From NCBI GenBank assembly GCA_963765545.1, contig CAVXWW010000004.1:558001-622000 (forward strand): DNA of 64,000 nt. Direction: 5' to 3'. The notes beneath the pieces were generated by a model that did not search any database, had not been told where the DNA came from, and saw only the letters and a list, made by a program, of their open reading frames with translations. The DNA comes from JARRPM01 sp963765545. GTDB taxonomy: Bacteria > Pseudomonadota > Gammaproteobacteria > Pseudomonadales > Halieaceae. Position 1 is the stretch's first letter. Each line of letters starts with the position of its first letter. Below, one piece after another: positions 24,160 through 32,594 of this stretch. The position numbers and the translations under genes are program-made.

Positions 24160-26496
24160 TCAATCTTCTTGCGGTGGCGGCGCCAGCACTTCGCGCTGGC
24201 CGTTGCTGCCCATGGTGCTCACGACACCTGCGGCCTCCATCGTCTCTATCAGGCGGGCCGCCCGGTTATAGCCTATACGCAGCTTGCGCTGCACGCTGGA
24301 AATCGATGCACGTCGACTCTGGGTCACGTAGTGCACGGCTTCATCGTACAGGGCGTCACTTTCATCATCGCCGTCTGCCGCGCTGGCCTGCAGTTCACCT
24401 GCGGTCACCGGGGTGCTGCTGCCCTCGTCCAGCAGTCCGTCGATGTACAGTGGCTGGCCCCGGCGCTTCCAGTCCGCCACCACCCGGTGTACTTCCTCGT
24501 CGGAACAAAAGGCGCCGTGTACCCGGTTCGGGACCCCGCTGCCCGGAGGCAGGTAGAGCATATCGCCGTGCCCCAGTAACTGCTCGGCGCCGCCCTGGTC
24601 GAGAATGGTGCGCGAATCTATCTTCGAGGACACCTGGAAGGCGATCCGGGTGGGTATATTGGCCTTGATCAGGCCGGTAATTACATCGACAGACGGGCGC
24701 TGGGTTGCAAGCACCAGGTGAATGCCGGCGGCTCTGGCTTTTTGCGCGATGCGCGCGATAAGTTCCTCTACCTTTTTGCCGACCACCATCATCATGTCGG
24801 CAAACTCATCGATGACCACCACAACAGCGGGCAGTTTCTCCAGGCCCGGTGGTGTTTGCTCCTCGTCGGTCAGTGCCAGGATGGGGTCGGGGGTCCACAG
24901 CGGATCGTCAATTGGCGCACCTGCCTTGATGGCATCTTCCACCCGGCGGTTGAATCCGGCGAGGTTGCGCACCCCCAGAGCGGCCATCAGTTTGTAACGG
25001 CGTTCCATCTCCGCCACACACCAGCGCAAGCCGTTGGCGGCGTCTTTCATATCGGTGATCACCGGTGTCAGCAGGTGGGGAATACCGTCATAAACCGACA
25101 GTTCCAGCATTTTGGGGTCGACCAGCATCAGGCGCACTTCAGCCGGCGAGGCCTTGTACAGCAAGCTCAGCAGCATGGCATTCACACCGACAGATTTACC
25201 CGAGCCGGTAGTACCTGCCACGAGCAGGTGGGGCATCTTCGCCAGGTCCGCCACAACCGGCAGGCCGGAGATATCGTGGCCCAGCGCCAGGGTGAGAGGC
25301 GACTTGCTCTGGTCGAAGGCCTTGGAGGCCAGTACATCGCGAAAGTTGACGATCTCTCGGTGTTCGTTCGGGATCTCGACACCCACCACGGATTTACCGG
25401 GTATGACCTCAACAACCCGCACACTGATAACCGCCAGGGATCGCGCCAGGTCTTTGGCGAGGTTGGAAATGCGTGAGACCTTGACCCCCGGAGCCGGCTG
25501 GATTTCAAAGCGGGTGACCACCGGACCCGGGTAGACAGCCACCACCTCGGCAACAATACTGAAATCCGCCAGTTTCAGTTCCAGCAGTTTGGAAAGCCCT
25601 TCCAGTGCCTCCTTTGAATAACCGGCATCGGGATCGTTTTCATTGGGGTCGAGCAGTTCCAGCGGTGGCAAGGAGCCTGTCACCGGCACGTCAAACAGGA
25701 CCTGCTGCTTTTCTTTTTCTTCCCGTTCGCTTTTCTCGTTTTTGACTTTGGGTGGCTTGATCTTGGGCGGTGTGCGTTTCTTTTCTCGCTCCACGTGTTC
25801 GGTGATAACCATTTTGCGGGCTTCCACCGCCTTTTCCCTGGCGCGCCGGTCGCGCATGGAGTCGACGGTCTTGACCAGCCAGTCGCGACTGGCTGTAAAA
25901 CTGGCAATACTCCATGCCCCCACCTTTTCCATCAGCTTCAGCCAGCTCAGGTCGGTGAAGATAGTCATGCCGAACAGGAAAACCGCCAGCAGGATAAGCC
26001 GGCTGCCCACAGCGCTGAAGGCCTGGGTGAAATTATTGCCTATCGCCTGGCCAAGGATGCCACCGGCACCCTGGGGCAGGTTTGAGCTTCCGCTATCGTT
26101 CATAGCTGCCAGGGCAGTTCCCGCAATCATCACGAGTACCAGCCCAAGGGCCCGTATACCGAAGGTAACCCAGTCAAAGCCCTTCTCCTGGTGCCGCTCG
26201 AGCAGGATGATCACCGCCCGGTAGGCCAGCAACAGAGGGAACAGGTAGGCTGCGTAGCCCACCAAAGAGAAAAAGACGTCCGCCAGCCAGGCACCCGTTG
26301 GGCCACCCAGGTTTGCGATCTTGCCGCCGCTGCCGGTCGCCGACCAGCCAGGGTCCCGCGGGGTGTAGGTCATAAGCGCAAGCAACAGGTAGAGGCACAC
26401 CGCGCTGACACCGATGAAGGCGCCCTCGCGCAATCGGGGCGCGAGGATGTTTTCAGTTTTGGGCGGTTCTGCCACGGGCGTTCTGGTTCTTGTCAT
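24160..26496 (-). CDS. ftsK: DNA translocase FtsK
   Basis: 778-residue septal DNA pump that moves the chromosome terminus and triggers XerCD recombination at dif. The N-terminus has about four membrane segments within residues 25-170; a short charged linker follows (Lys/Glu-rich, residues 215-265). The RecA-like motor has Walker A GTTGSGKSVGVNAML near residue 427 and Walker B VVVVIDEFADMMM. The C-terminal winged-helix gamma domain (YDEAVHYVTQSRRASISSVQ, then RKLRIGYNRAARLIETMEAAG) reads KOPS sites. The linker is much shorter than in E. coli (1329 residues) and similar to Pseudomonas. ATG at 26496, divergent from trxB. Confidence 0.96.
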   Translation of the reverse strand: MTRTRTPVAEPPKTENILAPRLREGAFIGVSAVCLYLLLALMTYTPRDPGWSATGSGGKIANLGGPTGAWLADVFFSLVGYAAYLFPLLLAYRAVIILLERHQEKGFDWVTFGIRALGLVLVMIAGTALAAMNDSGSSNLPQGAGGILGQAIGNNFTQAFSAVGSRLILLAVFLFGMTIFTDLSWLKLMEKVGAWSIASFTASRDWLVKTVDSMRDRRAREKAVEARKMVITEHVEREKKRTPPKIKPPKVKNEKSEREEKEKQQVLFDVPVTGSLPPLELLDPNENDPDAGYSKEALEGLSKLLELKLADFSIVAEVVAVYPGPVVTRFEIQPAPGVKVSRISNLAKDLARSLAVISVRVVEVIPGKSVVGVEIPNEHREIVNFRDVLASKAFDQSKSPLTLALGHDISGLPVVADLAKMPHLLVAGTTGSGKSVGVNAMLLSLLYKASPAEVRLMLVDPKMLELSVYDGIPHLLTPVITDMKDAANGLRWCVAEMERRYKLMAALGVRNLAGFNRRVEDAIKAGAPIDDPLWTPDPILALTDEEQTPPGLEKLPAVVVVIDEFADMMMVVGKKVEELIARIAQKARAAGIHLVLATQRPSVDVITGLIKANIPTRIAFQVSSKIDSRTILDQGGAEQLLGHGDMLYLPPGSGVPNRVHGAFCSDEEVHRVVADWKRRGQPLYIDGLLDEGSSTPVTAGELQASAADGDDESDALYDEAVHYVTQSRRASISSVQRKLRIGYNRAARLIETMEAAGVVSTMGSNGQREVLAPPPQED

Positions 26497-26614
26497 ATGT
26501 GTTGGCTACAACCCGTTACGGTGCCTTCCCCAATTTGATAGCTGACAGCCATTTTGAACGATTTATTCATTAATTTCAAAAGCTTATGGGGATTAATTAG
26601 AAAATATCTAGTCT

Positions 26615-26643
26615 TTGCCGGATTTCAGGCTTTAAAGTACCAT
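26615..26643 (+). promoter_or_regulatory. Candidate trxB promoter
   Basis: TTGCCG (26615-26620) and TACCAT (26638-26643) with 17 bp between, inside the 220-bp AT-rich region shared with the divergent ftsK gene. Each box matches four of six consensus bases; inference only. Confidence 0.3.
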
Positions 26644-26716
26644 AGTCCGCCCCCATCAAGGGCCTGGCAGTCCGGAAATCGGCAGAATTCACCAACAGCA
26701 CGCGGGAAACGACCCT

Positions 26717-27664
26717 ATGAGCGAACCCAAGCACCATTCACTGATCATCCTGGGCAGTGGCCCCGCGGGCTACACTGCGGCTATCTATGCCGCCCGCGCC
26801 AATCTGCACCCGGTGGTTATTACCGGAATCCAGCAAGGTGGCCAGTTGACGACCACCACGGAAGTAGAGAACTGGCCCGGTGGCGAGGCTGACTTGCAGG
26901 GCCCGCAGCTGATGCAGCAAATGCAGGCCCACGTGGAGCGCTTTGACGCCGAGGTGGTATTTGACCATATCGAGCAGGTTGACCTGTCTACCCGCCCGTT
27001 CCAGCTTACGGGTACCGCGAATTACAGCTGTGATGCCCTGATTATCGCCACGGGCGCCACTGCCCAATACCTGGGCCTGCCCAGCGAGACCGCGTTTATG
27101 GGTAAGGGCGTCAGCGCCTGTGCCACCTGTGACGGTTTTTTCTACCGCAACCAGAAGGTCGCCGTGATCGGTGGCGGTAACACCGCGGTCGAGGAAGCGC
27201 TCTACCTGGCCAATATCGCCTCAGAGGTGACCGTGGTGCATCGCCGTGACGCGTTGCGCGCTGAGAAGGTGTTGCAGGACCGGCTGTTCGCCAGGGAAAA
27301 AGAAGGCAAGGTGAAAATCCTGTGGGACCATCAGCTCGATGAGGTACTCGGTGATGACAGCGGTGTCACTGGCATGCGGGTGAAGTCGGTGAAGGACGGA
27401 GCAATCACCGACCTGGACCTGGGTGGCGTGTTTATCGCGATTGGTCACAAACCCAACACAGACATCTTTGCCGGCCAGCTTGAGATGAAAGACGGCTATA
27501 TCCGCACCAACAGTGGCATCGAGGGCAATGCGACGGCAACCACCGTGCCGGGCGTCTTTGCGGCTGGTGATGTGGGAGACCATATCTACCGCCAGGCGGT
27601 GACCTCAGCCGGGTTTGGCTGTATGGCCGCGCTGGACGCGGAGAAATACCTGGACAACCTCTAG
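26717..27664 (+). CDS. trxB: Thioredoxin-disulfide reductase
   Basis: 315-residue FAD flavoprotein that passes electrons from NADPH to thioredoxin. FAD motif GSGPAGYTAAIYAARA is at the N-terminus, the redox-active CATC is C135-A-T-C138 (SACATCDGFF), the NADPH motif GGGNTAVEEAL follows, and the C-terminal FAD motif GVFAAGDVGDHIYRQA closes the protein. Length and cysteine positions match E. coli TrxB. ATG at 26717. The next gene, aat, begins 26 bp downstream. Confidence 0.97.
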   Translation: MSEPKHHSLIILGSGPAGYTAAIYAARANLHPVVITGIQQGGQLTTTTEVENWPGGEADLQGPQLMQQMQAHVERFDAEVVFDHIEQVDLSTRPFQLTGTANYSCDALIIATGATAQYLGLPSETAFMGKGVSACATCDGFFYRNQKVAVIGGGNTAVEEALYLANIASEVTVVHRRDALRAEKVLQDRLFAREKEGKVKILWDHQLDEVLGDDSGVTGMRVKSVKDGAITDLDLGGVFIAIGHKPNTDIFAGQLEMKDGYIRTNSGIEGNATATTVPGVFAAGDVGDHIYRQAVTSAGFGCMAALDAEKYLDNL

Positions 27665-27690
27665 CACGCCACTTCGAGGGCCGCTGCACC

Positions 27691-28410
27691 TTGTCTCGCC
27701 GAATACCGTTTCTCCACCCAGGAGACGGGTTTCCACCTACCAGCGAGGCCCTGGAGCATCCCAACGGCCTGCTGGCGGCAGGGGGTGACCTCAGCCCGCA
27801 CAGCTTGTTGGAGGCCTATCGCCGGGGTATCTTTCCCTGGTATGAAGAGCCGCAACCGCCCCTGTGGTGGACCCCTGACCCACGCTCGGTCCTTTTGCCG
27901 GATGAACTCCACATTTCCCGCTCCCTGCGCAAGTTACTCAGGAAAAATGTGTATACCCTGGGAGTTGATACCGCTTTCAGCCAGGTTATGAGTGGTTGCG
28001 CCGCCCCCCGACAGGACAGCCACGGCACCTGGATCGGCAGGGAAATGCTGGCCGCCTATATCGAACTGCACCGTCAGGGCTGCGCCCATTCCGTGGAGGT
28101 ATTCGAGCCGGGGACAGGCGAACTGGTCGGCGGGCTCTACGGCGTCGCACTGGGCGGCGTATTTTTTGGTGAATCCATGTTCAGCCGGCGCAGGGATGCG
28201 TCCAAGGTCGCGCTGGTTGCCCTGGTAAATATGCTCAAGCGAGGTGGCTTTCGCCTGATCGACTGCCAGGTGGGCAACCCTCACCTGGCTTCCCTGGGGG
28301 CACGCGAGATCGACAGGCTGGACTTCGAGGCCCGCCTTGCCCAAACTATAGGTATTGAAACTGACCCGGGCACCTGGTCGTTGCCCGGCACCTGTGGAGA
28401 GCTGTTGTGA
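27691..28410 (+). CDS. aat: Leucyl/phenylalanyl-tRNA--protein transferase
   Basis: 239-residue cytoplasmic enzyme that adds Leu or Phe from charged tRNA to proteins with N-terminal Lys or Arg, making them targets for ClpS-ClpAP. Family landmarks are FPPTSEALEHPNGLLAAGGDLSP cut into the usual segments, YRRGIFPWY, WWTPDPR, VEVFEPGTGELVGGLYGV and the GVFFGESMFSR loop. Start is a TTG at 27691 with GAGGG about 12 bp upstream. Its end overlaps bpt by 4 nt (GTGA), showing translational coupling, and clpA-clpS lie 1 kb away. Confidence 0.95.
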   Translation: MSRRIPFLHPGDGFPPTSEALEHPNGLLAAGGDLSPHSLLEAYRRGIFPWYEEPQPPLWWTPDPRSVLLPDELHISRSLRKLLRKNVYTLGVDTAFSQVMSGCAAPRQDSHGTWIGREMLAAYIELHRQGCAHSVEVFEPGTGELVGGLYGVALGGVFFGESMFSRRRDASKVALVALVNMLKRGGFRLIDCQVGNPHLASLGAREIDRLDFEARLAQTIGIETDPGTWSLPGTCGELL

Positions 28411-29117
28411 CCTCATCAATGCGGGACCTCAAGGTCTATACCACCTATCCGCACAGTTGCAGTTACCTCGATGAACAGGAGGCCACCACCCTCTTCGTTG
28501 ACCCGCGCCAACCCGTTGACAAAATACTTTACAGTAACCTCTCCCTGTTGGGCTTCCGACGCAGCGGCAATCATATCTACCGGCCCCACTGCACCCATTG
28601 CGATGCGTGCATTCCGGCTCGTATCCCGGTCAACGATTTCGAAGCGCGGCGCGGCCAGGCCCGCACCCTCAGACGCAACCAGGACCTGCGGGTAAGGCGC
28701 AGCGAGGATCTGCACGACGACGAGGCTTTCAAGTTGTACTGCCGGTATATAGAACTGCGCCATGCCGACGGTGATATGTATCCCCCGGATCGGGAGCAAT
28801 ACGAGTCCTTCCTCAGCGACGCCTGGGATTGCACCCACTACTACCGCTTTTATGACAATAAAGCGCTGGTGGCCTTAGCAGTGGTGGATGAATTACAGGA
28901 CGGTCTCTCGGCGATTTATACCTTCTTTGACCCCGACTGCGACAAGCGCAGCCTCGGGTCCTATGCGATTCTCTGGCAGATAGAAAGGGCAAGGGCCCTG
29001 GGTCTGAAGTACCTTTACCTGGGTTACTGGATAAAGGGTTGCAGGAAAATGGCCTATAAGTCGGACTACAGGCCACTTGAGCTTTATGTGAACAATTGCT
29101 GGACGACTGCAGACTAG
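28407..29117 (+). CDS. bpt: Aspartate/glutamate leucyltransferase (Bpt, ATE-like)
   Basis: 236-residue transferase that adds Leu to proteins beginning with Asp or Glu, the second route into the bacterial N-degron pathway. It resembles eukaryotic arginyltransferase: YTTYPHSCSYL near the start, the cysteine cluster HCTHCDACIPARIPV, RRNQDL, and at the end YLGYWIKGCRKMAYKSDYRP. The GTG start overlaps the stop of aat as GTGA. infA follows after 89 bp. The aat-bpt-infA order is conserved in pseudomonads and relatives. Confidence 0.95.
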   Translation: MTSSMRDLKVYTTYPHSCSYLDEQEATTLFVDPRQPVDKILYSNLSLLGFRRSGNHIYRPHCTHCDACIPARIPVNDFEARRGQARTLRRNQDLRVRRSEDLHDDEAFKLYCRYIELRHADGDMYPPDREQYESFLSDAWDCTHYYRFYDNKALVALAVVDELQDGLSAIYTFFDPDCDKRSLGSYAILWQIERARALGLKYLYLGYWIKGCRKMAYKSDYRPLELYVNNCWTTAD

Positions 29118-29206
29118 GGCCAATTTAACCCTCAATTTTTACAGTGGCGTTAGTGTCCGCTTTAGGGCAAAATGCGCGACTGTTTTTTCACGAGGGTTGC
29201 CACTCA

Positions 29207-29425
29207 ATGGCAAAAGAAGATCAGATCGAAATGGAAGGCGAGGTAGTCGATACCCTGCCCAACACCACTTTTCGGGTTCAGTTGGAGAACGGCCACATTG
29301 TGACCGCACATATCTCCGGCAAAATGCGTAAAAACTACATTCGTATTCTCACGGGCGACAAGGTCAGGGTTGAGCTTACGCCCTATGATTTGTCCAAGGG
29401 GCGTATCACCTATCGCGAGAGATAA
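29207..29425 (+). CDS. infA: Translation initiation factor IF-1
   Basis: 72-residue OB-fold protein that sits in the ribosomal A site during initiation. The whole sequence is canonical: MAKEDQIEMEGEVVDTLPN, then VQLENGHIVTAHISGKMRKN and the YDLSKGRITYR ending. The ATG at 29207 follows GAGGG; an upstream in-frame start at 29144 would add residues absent from the family. It converges on clpA, with 6 bp between stop codons. Confidence 0.97.
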   Translation: MAKEDQIEMEGEVVDTLPNTTFRVQLENGHIVTAHISGKMRKNYIRILTGDKVRVELTPYDLSKGRITYRER

Positions 29426-29431
29426 CCCAGC

Positions 29432-31714
29432 TTAACTCTCCTCGAGCTCAGCCTCTTCCTGCTCTACAGTTACTTCCAGTTTGTCATCCGCCTTGTTCAG
29501 GCGCACTAGTGCAGTGCCGCCGGACTGGGCGAGCGAGCCAAACAACACCATCTCGGCCAGGGGCTTCTTGATATATTCCTGTATGACCCGGGCCATGGGC
29601 CTGGCACCCATATGGATGTCGTAACCTTTTTCCACCAACCACAGACGCGCATCTTCGTCGACGTCCAGGGTAACCCGTTTTTCGTCCAGTTGGCCCTGCA
29701 GCTCCGTAAGGAACTTGTCGACCACGGTCAGGATGACATCTTCGGCTAGCGGCTGGAACTGTACAATGCTGTCCAGCCGGTTGCGGAACTCGGGGGTGAA
29801 CATCCGGTTGATGGCTTCCAGGCCATCGGTGCTGTGGTCCTGGGTGGTGAAACCGATGGTGCGGCGGCTGATCGTCTCTGCTCCGGCATTGGTGGTCATC
29901 ACCAGGATGACGTTGCGAAAATCTGCCTTGCGGCCATTGTTGTCTGTCAAAGTGCCGTGATCCATAACCTGCAGCAGCAGGTTGAAGACCTCAGGGTGCG
30001 CTTTTTCTACCTCGTCCAGCAACACTACCGCGTGGGGGTGCTTGGTGACGGCGTCCGTCAGCAGGCCGCCCTGGTCAAAGCCCACGTAGCCCGGGGGCGC
30101 CCCGATCAGGCGGGACACTGTATGGCGCTCCATATACTCGGACATGTCAAAGCGAATCAGCTCCAGGCCCAGTATCCGCGCAAGCTGGCGGGTCACCTCG
30201 GTCTTACCAACACCCGTGGGGCCTGCCAGCAGGAATGAACCAATGGGCTTGTCGCCGGACTTCAGGCCGGCACGGGCCAGCTTGATGGAGGTGGCCAGGC
30301 TGCTGATCGCGGGGTCCTGCCCGAATACCACCATCTGCAGGTTCTTCTCCAACTTCTGCAGGGTCTCCTTGTCATCGGTGCTGACCGACTTTGGCGGAAT
30401 GCGGGCGATTTTCGCCACAACCGTCTCGATATCGCCGACGCCTATCACCTTTTTGCGTTTTGATGGGGCCACCAGCTGCTGGTAAGCGCCCGCCTCGTCA
30501 ATTACATCGATCGCCTTGTCCGGCAGGAAGCGGTCGGTGATATACCGCGCCGACAGGTCTGTTGCCACCCGCAGGGCCTTGTCGGTATAGCGCAGGCCGT
30601 GGTGTTCCTCGAAACGCGACTTGAGTCCCTTGAGGATGCGGTAGGCATCGTCCACGCTGGGCTCCATCACGTCAATTTTCTGGAAGCGCCGGCTCAGGGC
30701 CTTGTCCTTGTCGAAGATGCCCCGGTATTCGTGAAACGTGGTGGACCCTATGCAGCGTAACTTACCTGAGCTCAGCAACGGTTTGAGCAGGTTGCTGGCA
30801 TCCATGACGCCGCCCGAGGCGGCGCCGGCGCCGATAATCGTGTGCACCTCATCGATGAACAGGATAGCGTGATCACGTTTTTTCAGCTCAGCCAGCAATC
30901 CCTTGAAACGCTTTTCAAAATCGCCCCGATACTTGGTGCCGGCCAGCAGCGAGCCCAGGTCCAGGGAATAGACAACGCTGTCCTTGAGAATGTCCGGCAC
31001 GTCACCGTCGACGATTTTCTTGGCCAGCCCTTCCACGATCGCGGTTTTGCCCACGCCGGATTCGCCTACCAACAGCGGGTTGTTCTTGCGCCGGCGGGCC
31101 AGGATCTGCGCAACGCGCTCTACCTCGGCGAGGCGACCGATCAGGGGGTCAATATTGCCAGCCGCTGCTTCTTCATTAAGATTCGTTGAGTAGCTGTCCA
31201 GCGGGTTTGATTCGCCCTCCTCCCCTACCGGCTCACCTGTACTTGCCGCACCAGGCTCACTGGAATCACTGTCATTGGAGACTTTGGAGATGCCGTGGGT
31301 GATGTAGTTCACGACATCCAGGCGCGCCACGCTCTGGGTCTTGAGGAAAAATACCGCCTGGCTCTCCTGTTCGCTGAATATCGCCACCAGTACGTTGGCA
31401 CCGGTTACCTCGCTCTTGCCGGACGACTGAACGTGGAATACCGCTCGCTGCAGAACTCGCTGAAAGCCCAGTGTCGGCTGGGTATCGCGATCCTCCTCGT
31501 CGGCGGGAATAAGCGGTGTGGTGGCATCGACAAACTCGACCAGGTCGCCGCGGAGGCCGCCTATGTCAGCCCCGCAGGCCTTCAGCACCCGGATCGCATC
31601 GTTGTTGTCCAGCAGCGCCAGTAACAGGTGCTCCACTGTCATGAATTCGTGGCGCTTGGTTCTCGCACCGCGAAATGCTTCATTCAGCGTCTGTTCCAGG
31701 TCTTTACTCAGCAT
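29432..31714 (-). CDS. clpA: ATP-dependent Clp protease ATP-binding subunit ClpA
   Basis: 760-residue Hsp100 unfoldase that feeds substrates to the ClpP peptidase. It has the N-terminal double Clp repeat that docks ClpS (residues 1-145), AAA domain 1 with Walker A GESGVGKTAIVEGL and Walker B AILFIDEVHTIIGAG, and AAA domain 2 with GPTGVGKTEVTRQLA and VVLLDEVEKAHPEV. The linker at 150-175 is Ser/Glu/Gly-rich. Its start lies 18 bp after the clpS stop, so clpS-clpA form an operon. No clpP gene is in the window. Confidence 0.97.
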   Translation of the reverse strand: MLSKDLEQTLNEAFRGARTKRHEFMTVEHLLLALLDNNDAIRVLKACGADIGGLRGDLVEFVDATTPLIPADEEDRDTQPTLGFQRVLQRAVFHVQSSGKSEVTGANVLVAIFSEQESQAVFFLKTQSVARLDVVNYITHGISKVSNDSDSSEPGAASTGEPVGEEGESNPLDSYSTNLNEEAAAGNIDPLIGRLAEVERVAQILARRRKNNPLLVGESGVGKTAIVEGLAKKIVDGDVPDILKDSVVYSLDLGSLLAGTKYRGDFEKRFKGLLAELKKRDHAILFIDEVHTIIGAGAASGGVMDASNLLKPLLSSGKLRCIGSTTFHEYRGIFDKDKALSRRFQKIDVMEPSVDDAYRILKGLKSRFEEHHGLRYTDKALRVATDLSARYITDRFLPDKAIDVIDEAGAYQQLVAPSKRKKVIGVGDIETVVAKIARIPPKSVSTDDKETLQKLEKNLQMVVFGQDPAISSLATSIKLARAGLKSGDKPIGSFLLAGPTGVGKTEVTRQLARILGLELIRFDMSEYMERHTVSRLIGAPPGYVGFDQGGLLTDAVTKHPHAVVLLDEVEKAHPEVFNLLLQVMDHGTLTDNNGRKADFRNVILVMTTNAGAETISRRTIGFTTQDHSTDGLEAINRMFTPEFRNRLDSIVQFQPLAEDVILTVVDKFLTELQGQLDEKRVTLDVDEDARLWLVEKGYDIHMGARPMARVIQEYIKKPLAEMVLFGSLAQSGGTALVRLNKADDKLEVTVEQEEAELEES

Positions 31715-31732
31715 ATAACAGCTCCTGGGGCG

Positions 31733-32056
31733 CTAGCCCTCCGATGCCTCGATTTCACACAACAATGGATGTTCATTTTCTCTTGCATACTGGTTGACCT
31801 GGGCCGCTTTGGTTTCAGCGATATCCCGGGTGTATATGCCGCAAACGCCCTTGCCCTGGGTGTGTACGGTTAGCATAACCTGTGTTGCCTGCTCGCGGTT
31901 CATGCGGAAAAACACCTCCAGCACCTCAACCACGAACTCCATGGGGGTATAGTCGTCGTTCAGCAATACCACTTTGAACAGGGGTGGGCGTTTTAGTTCA
32001 GGCTTTGACTCCTGTAGCGCCAGGCCTCCCTCGGAGCCCTCGTCCTCTTTACTCAT
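31733..32056 (-). CDS. clpS: ClpAP adaptor protein ClpS
   Basis: 107-residue adaptor that binds N-terminal Leu, Phe, Tyr or Trp of substrates and hands them to ClpA. The fold is recognisable from PPLFKVVLLNDDYTPMEFVV with the N-degron-gripping NDDYTPMEF, and from MLTVHTQGKGVCGIYTRDIAETK. The ATG at 32056 gives the family-length protein with its disordered N-terminal tail; the ribosome-binding site is poor. Upstream is the unusual 538-bp region with two hairpins. Confidence 0.96.
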   Translation of the reverse strand: MSKEDEGSEGGLALQESKPELKRPPLFKVVLLNDDYTPMEFVVEVLEVFFRMNREQATQVMLTVHTQGKGVCGIYTRDIAETKAAQVNQYARENEHPLLCEIEASEG

Positions 32057-32285
32057 ACGCCAGTTGTTGCCAGGCCGGATGTATTCCACTAAACCACACT
32101 CTTTTCGAATTTGTAAACGCACTGAACAATGTCTCTATATGGCTACATTATACGGGAATTCAATAGGGGGCAACGGTGACGATATATACCGGTTTACGCT
32201 ATGGTTATCCGTCGGGATCAGTCGGAGTGGGTTGTAATTGCCTGCTGGCTGGGTTTGGGGTTGGTTCGCTCCAGCGCTCCCGGGC

Positions 32286-32340
32286 GGGAAAGTGTTCCCC
32301 AGTCGCTCCACGTGATTCGCTTTATGGGAAACACTTTCCC
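32286..32340. repeat. Hairpin element A with conserved loop core
   Basis: GGGAAAGTGTTCCCC (32286-32300) and GGGAAACACTTTCCC (32326-32340) are inverted copies with 14 of 15 positions pairing, around a 25-nt loop. The loop contains AGTCGC, TC, CACGTGATTCGCTT. The same core, without the TC, is in the loop of element B in the opposite orientation, while the stems of A and B are unrelated. No T-run follows on either strand. Confidence 0.85.
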
Positions 32341-32444
32341 ACCCTGGACCTCGTTGCGTGTTTGTCCCCTCTGGTTTGGAAAATTATCAAAAGCTTCTCA
32401 GTGGCCCTCTATTCTCCGGGTCGGTCTGGAGCACCACGATGCAA

Positions 32445-32517
32445 GGGTCCGGGCGCAAGCAGGCTTCTCATCAAGCGAATCACGTGGCGACTGGGAAGCC
32501 TGCTTGCGCCCGGACCC
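32445..32517. repeat. Hairpin element B, inverted relative to A, with conserved loop core
   Basis: The 22-nt arm at 32445-32466 (begins GGGTCCGGGCGC, ends GCAGGCTT) is a perfect inverted copy of 32496-32517, around a 29-nt loop. The loop holds AAGCGAATCACGTG followed by GCGACTGGG, which is the reverse complement of the loop core of element A. The two cores face each other in the direct sense of an inverted pair, about 150 bp apart. A 22-bp perfect stem is far beyond a normal terminator, and no T-run follows. Confidence 0.9.
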
Positions 32518-32545
32518 GCTGGCCAGAACCATCCCGGAAACGGAC

Positions 32546-32576
32546 AAAAAAAGGGGCCCGTGTTGCCACGAGCCCC
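32546..32576 (-). terminator. Rho-independent terminator of icd
   Basis: On the minus strand GGGGCTCGTG, tetraloop GCAA, CACGGGCCCC form a 10-bp stem with one G-U pair, followed by seven T (plus-strand A-run 32546-32552). It lies 18 bp past the icd stop codon. Confidence 0.92.
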
Positions 32577-32594
32577 TGGTTACCCGCGGAACAA

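Larger units (their letters stand above)
32057..32594. other. 538-bp gene-free region between clpS and icd
   Basis: No convincing coding frame: the open frames here lack ribosome-binding sites and cross the hairpins. The region where pseudomonads keep cspD has no cold-shock gene. It holds, from left to right, the AT-rich clpS upstream sequence, about 120 bp of unremarkable sequence (32165-32285), hairpin A (32286-32340), hairpin B (32445-32517) and the icd terminator (32546-32576). Confidence 0.75.
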
